A stretch of DNA of 64,000 nucleotides from positions 14,682,606 to 14,746,605 of the forward strand of contig NW_020313285.1 in NCBI RefSeq assembly GCF_003265705.1. Reading direction: 5' to 3'. Every line of letters begins with the position of its first letter. The stretch's first letter is position 1. The stretch comes from Callorhinus ursinus (Eukaryota > Chordata > Mammalia > Carnivora > Otariidae). The position numbers and the translations under genes were made by a program. Below are positions 57,340-64,000 of this stretch, piece by piece. The notes under the pieces are model-generated. The model made no database searches, was not told the origin of the DNA, and saw only the letters and a program-made list of their open reading frames with translations.

Positions 57340-59040
57340 GGTTTATTTTCAGTTATTCAATAAACATTTCCTGAATATGTAGAAAGATCCTGGTACTGTG
57401 CATACATTGGGACTAGAGAAATAAATAAGTCATGGCTTCCATTCTTGAAGAGTTCAGTGTAAATGTAGGGAAATATTCATCTAAGTTTTAGTCTAAGTTA
57501 GAATTTTGGTACCATATTCTTATAGTCCTTTTCATTTGCATAACTTCAGTTTTACTTGCTGTAGAGCATCACAGGTTAAACTGATTTCACCAGATATTCT
57601 TGAGACAACTAAATACTATAATGGTCTTTTCCTGAACCCATCACCCCTGGCCAGTTTTCTTTTAAATGTACAGCAAGAATTCCTCAAAATTGTGTTTAAT
57701 GATTATCTGATCAGGGTGGCAATTGAAAAGGTGGCGTTACCATTTCTCATTATACAGTAAACTAAACAAGGTAGGCGTCTACCTCATTGGGCATTGGGGT
57801 AGAAGAAAACAAGTCAGAGCCTAAGGTAATACCAAAATGAAAACAAAGAAAATAGAAAGGAAAGGCAGATGTACTTGGTGTTCTCCCCAGTATAAGTCAT
57901 CCCGTACTTTAACTATCTTAGAGGCCCCATCTTGAATGCTTACTCCCCATCTATTTACTGAAAAAAAAGTCCCAGTTACACAGAGTGAAAATTCATCCTT
58001 CTCATTCATAAAGAAGCCTGCTGTGGAAACTAGTGTCACAATTATTTACCAATTCAAGTTAGCTACCTATATCGGTCATAATAATTCCCTTGTTTTAAAT
58101 CAGTTCACTCAGCTAATACATTTTAGAGTTCATATGATATCGCAAACACTAATCTAGGCGTGAGATACTCAGGCATGAACAAACCAAACAAGTTCTTTGG
58201 CAACAAAGAGTTAAAATTTAGAGGATACAAACAATAAACAAGCAAAGAAATTTACAGATTATGATAAATGCTACATAAGATTAAAATGCAAGTGAGATGC
58301 CAGAGAGTTATAGGGGCATCACTTTTATGTGGGGTGATCAAAAAAGTCTCTGTGACGATGTGAGCTTTAAGTTGGAACCTGAAGGAGAAAAACATAGAAG
58401 TTACAAGGCAGAGCATTCCAAGCAGAGGAATAGTAAGAAAAGGGGCCTGTTATGTGGGAGGGGTGGGGGAAGTAGTCTTTGAGAAGTTCAAATGAGGCCA
58501 TTGTGACTGGAGTATAATGAGAAAGGGGATGAATTATGTCAGGTGAGGCAGGGTTTCATATCAAGAAATGCCCGGTGCAACAATGTACAGTCTGGATTAT
58601 ATTTCTTTTTTAAAAGAATATTTATTTATTTGAGACAGAGTGTGAGCTTGGGAGCAGCGGGGGTGGGTTGGACAGAGGGAGAGGAGAGAGAGAGAGAGAG
58701 AGAATCCCAAGCAGACTCCCACTGAGCGCAAAGCCCAACTTGGGGCTTGATCCCTGGATCCTGAGATGATGACCTGAACCGAACCAAGAGTCAGACGCTT
58801 AGCCAACTGAGCCACCCAGGCACCTCATTGATTATATTTCTTATCAGTGATGTTCTATTAGAGCTTTTATCCAGAAGGTGGCATCATCTGGCTTTTATTT
58901 TTTACAAGACCAGTTTATCAGCTATGTGGAAAATGAATTAAGTATGGTCAAAGTAATCAAAGGGAAACCAACGAATGGTTTGTGACAGTAGTCTAGACAA
59001 GAGTGATGGTACCTTGGACCAAGGTAGTGAGATGATTCTC
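57340..59040 (+). repeat. ancient dispersed repeat, probably LINE (L2-like), interrupted
   Basis: It shows ATTCAATAAACATTTCCTGAATATG, then GAGCATTCCAAGCAGAGGAATAG, GGCCATTGTGACTGGAGTATAATGAG and GACAGTAGTCTAGACAAGAGTGATGG in the same order as the repeat at 12030-12760. It is split by a SINE at 58608-58829. 57500-58120 is unlike the repeat and may be unrelated. The family is uncertain. Confidence 0.4.
58608..58829 (-). mobile_element. tRNA-derived carnivoran SINE
   Basis: Reverse copy with (GA)n and head complement gagccacccaggcacc. The duplication GATTATATTTCTT lies at 58595-58607 and 58830-58842. Confidence 0.95.
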
Positions 59041-59580
59041 GTCTTTCCCTTTCGAATGTTTATTTTGGATATCATTTACACTTCTTTTGTTTTTGTTAAG
59101 GTAGAAGCTGAAGCCATAGTTTTAATATCTTTTTATATATAAAAAAATGTTTATCCTATAAATTTCCCTCCAAATGCTGCTTTAGTTGTATTATATAAAT
59201 TTTGATGTGTTCTGTTTGTATTTTCATTAAAGATAGTTTCTCTTTTCATTTTTGTTTTCTTTAATCCATGGATTATTGAGAATTAAGTTTTCTTTCTGAA
59301 TATTTGGGGATATCTTTCAGTTATTGATACTTAATTATTTTGGTCAGTGAACATACTTTGTATGACCTGAATTATTTAAAATTTATTGAGATTTGGTTAT
59401 AGTTTAACTGGTAAATGTTCCATGTGTAGTTGAATGCAAGGTGTATTCACTTGTTGTTGGGGGAATATTTTATTGATAATCTACTCATTTCAAGTTAGTT
59501 GGTAATGCCATTCACCCTTCCTGATTTTCTGTCTCTTCCATTAATTACTGAAAGTGGGCTGTTAAAATCTCTCACCTATG

Positions 59581-59750
59581 GGGCGCCTGGGTGGCTCAGT
59601 CAGTGAGGTGTCTTGCCTCTGGCTCAGGCCCTGATCTCAGGGTCTTGGGATTGAGCCCTGTGTCAGGCTCTCTGCTCAGCAGGAGGTCTGCTTCTCCTTC
59701 TTCTGTGCTTGATCTCTCTCAAATAAATAAATAAAAATCTGAAAAAAAAA
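59581..59750 (+). mobile_element. tRNA-derived carnivoran SINE
   Basis: The head gggcgcctgggtggctcagt is intact. The body is shortened in the CT-rich part. It lies inside the ancient antisense L1. The target duplication is not clear. Confidence 0.93.
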
Positions 59751-60111
59751 TTCTGTCCTGTAAATGTGGATTTGTCTATTTCTCCTTGAAATTCTGTCTG
59801 TTTCTGCTTCATGAATTTTAAGACTTTGTCATCAGATACATAAATGTTTAAAATTAGGTCCTCTTGATAAATTAACCCCTTTATTATTATGACATGACAT
59901 TCTTTTTTGCCAGGTAGTATTTTGCTCTATAATCTACTTTGTCTAATATTAATTTAGCCTCTCTAGTCTGTGATTACTGTTAGCTTAGCATCAGATACCT
60001 TTTACCATTGATTTTCTTTTAACTTCTTTGCAGTATTATATTTAAGGAATATTTCTTGGGCAGCATATAATTTTGTCACTTTTTTATCTAATTCGACAGT
60101 CCTTGCTTTTT

Positions 60112-62337
60112 TTCCCCACCATTATTTCCCTTTAATCTTTTTTCCATTAAAAATATTGTAATCCCAATGTAGTTAAACATACAGTGTTATATTAGTTTCA
60201 GGCATACAATATAGTGATTCAGCAGATCCTTATATCACTCAGTGCTCAGCAAGATACGTGTACTCTTAATCCTCTTCAACTCTTTCACCCATTTCCCCAC
60301 CCAACTCCCCTCTGGTAACCATCTTTTTGTTCTCTAGTTAAGAGTCTGTTTTTCAGTTTCTCTCTTCTTTCCTTTGTTTGCTGGTTTTGTTTCTTAAATT
60401 TCACATATGAGTGAAATCATAGTATTTGTCTTTCTCTAACTGACTTATTTCACTTAACATTATACTCTCTAGATCCATCCATGTTGCTGCAAATGGCAAG
60501 ATTTCGTTCTTTTTTTATCCCTGAAGAATATTACATTGTATCTATCTATTACATTGTATATATCCACATCTTCTTTCTTCATTCATCTATGGATAGACAT
60601 GCGGGCTGCTTCCATTGTTTGGCTATTGTAGATAATGCTACAGTAATCATAGGGACGCATATCCCTTCAAATTAGTTTTTGTATTCTGTTTTTAATTTTT
60701 TGAGGAACCTCCATACTGTTTTCCAGAGTGGCTGCACCAGTTTGCATTCCCACCCAACAGTGCAAGAAGGTTCCTTTTTCTCCACATCCTCACCAACACT
60801 TGCCTCTTGTCTTTTTGATTTTAGCCATTCTGACAGATGTGAGATGAGATCTCACTGTGGCTTTAATTTTCATTTCTCTGTTGATGAATGATGTTGAATG
60901 TTTTCTTATGTGTTTGCTGGCCATCTGGATGTCTTCTTTAGAGAAATGTCTGTTCATGTCTTCTGCCCATTTTTAGTCAGATTATTAGCTTTTTGGATGT
61001 TGAGTTATATAAGTTCTTTATGTATTTTGTGTAGTAACCCTTTATCAAATATGTCCTTTGACAGTGGCTCTCTTTGCCTCTTGCAGGCAGTGTTTGGACC
61101 CTGGCTAGGATGGATTACAGTTTTAATAAGGTGTGCACCAGTCTGCTTGCAGAGTGACCTGCCCCTGCTGCTGCTTGGACCAGGGCCATTTGGGCCCATC
61201 CACAAAGCATATGTGAGTGGGCTGCACAGTTTTAACAAGGTGTGGTGGGGTATCCACAGGGCTCTCTGCTGGCACCAGACCAGATCAAGACCCCACAAAA
61301 TGTGCGGGTAGGGAGACATTGTATTGGCGAGGTTTGCACCAGTCTTCTGGGCGAGGGGACTGGCATCGCCAGGACTGAGGCAAATGTGACTGGAAATGGC
61401 AGATCTGTGCAAGTGCATGAGGGGCAGGACTTGGTTAGGTAGTGAATATGGGTGCCCTGCTGCTTCCCACAGGTGGCCGTGTATTTATGCTGAGGGTCTA
61501 GGTAGGGAAATGGTGCCTGCCAGCTCCTTTGTTCCTGAAGGAATCTCCCTGTGAATCCTGACCCTTCAGGCACTCTCTGAGATGAGTAAATAACCTTTCC
61601 TCCTATGTGTCCCAGGCACAATTTTTCAAATTGCTGTTTCTATACTGTATTTCTGCAGGCTGTTTGTAGTGCTGTCTCTTTAAAGGCAGGGACTCAGCCT
61701 CCTTTCTCCCTTGAGGCTCTCTCAGAAACAAGCAGGCTGATTTTTAAAATTCTAGGCTTTAAGTCCCACTGGTTATAAGAACTCATGAAATTTGGGTGCC
61801 TGGGTGGCGCAGTCGTTAAGCGTCTGCCTTCGGCCCAGGTCGTGATCCCAGGGTCCTGGGATCGAGCCCCGAATCGGGCTCCCTGCTCAGCGGGAAGCCT
61901 GCTTCTCCCTCTCCCACTCCCCCTGCTTGTGTTCCCTCTCTCTCTGTCTCTCTCTCTCTGTGTCAAATAAATAAATAAAATCTTAAAAAAAAAAAAGAAC
62001 TCATGAAATTTGGCTCCTCTTGCTTTGATAGCCAAATCTTATGGGATTCATCTTCCCTGTGTGGGCTGCTCAGTGTGATAGTCTGTTTCCCTCGCTTGTT
62101 GGAGCGGTGGCTCCCTCCCGCCTATGGAGGTCCATTTAGCTCTCCATTATATCTCTGTCCTTCCTACCCACTTCATCGTGTCCTCTTCTCCACCTTTAGT
62201 TGTGGAGTTTGTTCTGTCATTCTTCATGTAGTTTTCTGGGTTATTTACACTGATGTGAGTATTATCTAACTGTATCCATGGGACCAGGTGAACTTAGGGT
62301 CCTCTTACTCTGCCATCTTTCCAACCTCCAATCCCCT
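60112..62337 (-). mobile_element. internally deleted L1: 5'UTR joined to the 3' end of ORF2
   Basis: Read on the minus strand, it starts near 62330 with GGAGGTTGGAAAGATGGCAG and GAGTAAGAGGACCC, a typical old L1 5'UTR start. It runs through a long GC-richer 5'UTR to about 61066, then jumps to late ORF2 (61058 onward: AAAGGACATATTTGATAAAGG, ACATCCAGATGGCCAGCAAAC, CACTGTTGGGTGGGAATGC) and a 3'UTR to 60112. ORF1 and most of ORF2 are absent. GACAGTCCTTGCTTTTT (60095-60111) and GACAGTCCTTTCTTTTT (62338-62354) flank the whole unit, so the 5' and 3' parts integrated together. A 137-codon minus frame (61005-61418) crosses the junction by chance. Confidence 0.8.
61796..61995 (+). mobile_element. tRNA-derived carnivoran SINE, young
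   Basis: Close to the family consensus. The exact 18-bp duplication AGAACTCATGAAATTTGG lies at 61778-61795 and 61996-62013. It sits inside the 5'UTR part of the deleted L1, the third layer of the stack. Confidence 0.97.
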
Positions 62338-62816
62338 GACAGTCCTTTCTTTTTAATGGGAATGATTAGATTATTTAAATTCAATGTGCTTATTAATATG
62401 GTTAGGTTTAAATCTATCTTGCTATTAATTTTCTATTTCTAACCTGTTCATATTTCTCTTTGTTCTTCTCTGGCTTCTTTGAATTAATTGAGTAATTTTT
62501 TATTATTCTATTTCTCCTCTTTGTTACTTTACCAGCTATGACTTTTTTTGGTATTACGCTTGCAGTTGTTTGGGGTTATATAGTATACATCATTAATTTA
62601 TCATATTCAACCAACAAGTAGACATTATGGCACCTCACATATAGTGCATGGACCTTACAACTGAATATATCCATTTCTCCTTGCCTGACTTTTGTGCTTT
62701 TATTTTCATATATTTTCCTTTTCCATGTGTCTGAACTCCACAGTGCATTGTTATTCTTTTTGCTTTAAACTCTCAATAATTTTTAAAAATATGAGATAAT
62801 AAGAATAATGTATTTT

Positions 62817-63010
62817 GGGGCGCCTGGGTGGCTCAGTTGGTGAAGCGACTGCCTTCGGCTCCGGTCATGATCCTGGAGTCCCGGGATCGAGTCCTGCATC
62901 GGGCTCCCTGCTCGGCGGGGAGTCTGCTTCTCCCTCTGACCCTCTTCCCTCTCATGCCCTCTGTCTCTCATTCTCTCTCTCTCAAATAAATAAATAAAAT
63001 CTTAAAAAAA
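62817..63010 (+). mobile_element. tRNA-derived carnivoran SINE, young
   Basis: Complete and little diverged. The duplication AAGAATAATGTATTTT (62801-62816) and AAGAAGAATGTATTTT (63011-63026) differs at one base. Inserted in the ancient antisense L1. Confidence 0.97.
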
Positions 63011-63756
63011 AAGAAGAATGTATTTTATTTATACCCATAGAGTTATTTCCAGTGTTCTCTCTTACTTTGTGTAGATTGATATTTTCATCTGGTTATAATT
63101 TTCCTTCTGCCCTAAGGACATCTTTAAACATTTCCATTACTGCAATTCTTTGGGTGATAATTCTTTTCGATTTTGTATGAAGAAAAAAAACCTCAGTTTT
63201 TCTTATCTTTTAAAAATATTTGTCAGAAATATAAATCTAGACTGATGAGTTTTCCCCCACCCCACCTCAGTACTTTAAGATGTTATTCTGCTGTCTTCTG
63301 GATTGCCTTATTTCCAATGAGCAGCGTGCTGTCATCTATATTTCTTTTCATGTATACATACTCTCTATTTTTCCCTCTAGTTGGCTTTAAGATTATTTCT
63401 ATACCTCTAGTTTTAAGCAATTTGATTAGAATGTGCTTTGATGTAATTTTGTTTCTTTTGCTTCTGGTGATTTGAGCTTTTAGCTTTTTAGATCTGTGTG
63501 GTTGGTAGTTCTAATTGAGTTAGAAAATTTTCAAGCATTATTTGTTCAGGTACATGTTGGTTTCTCCTCTTTCTTACTTCTTCTTCATGAACTCAAGGCA
63601 TATGTATATGAGGCTATTCAGAGTTGTCTTACAGCTCCTCCACACACTGTTCATTTTAGTCATTTGTTCTCTGTATTTTATTTTGCACGGTTTCTTTTGG
63701 TCTTCAGGTTCACTAATCTTTTTGATGGTATTGTCCAATTTGCCATTAATCACAGC

Positions 63757-63773
63757 CAGTGTGTGTGTGTGTG
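63757..63773. repeat. short (GT)n stretch
   Basis: About eight GT units within the antisense old L1. Confidence 0.8.
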
Positions 63774-64000
63774 TATTTATCTTTGACATTATTATTTTCA
63801 TGTCTAAAAGTATAATTTTTTAAAATACATATTCCTGTTATCTTTTTAACAAGTCAGTATTTCCCATAGTTTTTTTTAAGATACTGAGTAGTTATACAAC
63901 TATTTTAATGTTCTTGTCTAGTGGTTTTATCATCTATGTTATTGCTCTGTCAGTTTCTTTCAGTTGATTTTTCTCCTTATGCACCATATTTTCCTTCTTC

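Larger units (their letters stand above)
59100..64000 (-). mobile_element. ancient L1 (L1M-type), antisense, host of nested insertions
   Basis: The plus strand reads as the complement of a decayed old L1 on both sides of the younger insertion: 59220-60095 (TTTAATCCATGGATTATTGAGAA, TATTTTGCTCTATAATCTACTTTGTCTAATATTAATTTAG) and 62355-64000 (TTCAATGTGCTTATTAATATGG, AGCAATTTGATTAGAATGTGCTTTGATGTA, CAGGTTCACTAATCTTTTTGATGG). No frame is intact. It continues past the window end. Confidence 0.7.

Noticed and set aside
61005..61418. Minus-strand open frame of 137 codons
   Set aside because: It crosses the L1 5'UTR/ORF2 junction and ends in L1 ORF2 sequence. It is part of the deleted L1, not a host gene.
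61796..61870. tRNA-like sequence with A-box and B-box resemblance
   Set aside because: This is the tRNA-derived head of the SINE. It lacks a complete cloverleaf and recurs in every SINE copy.
1..64000. CRISPR arrays, bacterial operons, integrated phage or plasmid signals
   Set aside because: None is present. Repeat content and base composition are mammalian throughout, and the repeated units are dispersed retroelements.

Overview
This window is nuclear DNA from a carnivoran mammal. The decisive evidence is about twenty copies of a tRNA-derived SINE whose head reads ggcgcctgggtggctcag and whose tail is a CT-rich stretch followed by AAATAAATAAAATCTTT. It also holds several very similar young LINE-1 copies. 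The SINE head resembles the non-dog caniform type (bear, seal or mustelid group) more than the dog subfamily; that refinement is inference. The DNA is AT-rich, and I found no intact cellular protein-coding gene. It reads as intergenic or intronic sequence built largely by retrotransposition.

Layout. 1-5492 is a nearly complete young L1 on the plus strand with both ORFs broken; its 5' end lies beyond the window edge. 5493-7470 is an old L1M-type 3' fragment carrying two SINEs. 7470-18170 is mostly unassigned, with ancient repeats, a hAT-type DNA transposon remnant, four SINEs (one holding a 10-N assembly gap) and a ~45-bp L1 stub. 18190-19550 is an antisense endogenous-retrovirus pol remnant with a readable RT motif, followed by a diverged ~100-bp direct-repeat pair. 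20450-30060 is mostly unassigned, with a 3'-shortened L1 stub, a TG microsatellite and an antisense LTR. 30060-32330 is an old antisense L1 with a young L1 3' fragment inside it. 33-38.5 kb has SINEs, a second L1 stub, MIRs and a Tigger/MER2-like transposon. A CpG-rich island stands at 39275-39760. 41-51 kb has L1 3' fragments, MIRs, SINEs and one candidate exon at 50554-50620. 51772-55053 is a SINE plus 5'-truncated L1 enclosed by one 17-bp duplication. 59100-64000 is a nested stack: an old antisense L1, inside it an internally deleted L1 with its own target-site duplication, and SINEs in both.

The main points of interest are mechanisms of retrotransposition and repair: the SINE-L1 composite, a 23-bp templated insertion inside an L1 that copies DNA 1.8 kb away, an internally deleted L1 mobilised as one unit, L1 stubs of about 50-80 bp with target duplications, and a duplicated G-rich L1 3'UTR module. 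The CpG island and the candidate exon are the best hints of host transcription. All repeat-family names come from sequence recognition by eye, without a database search.
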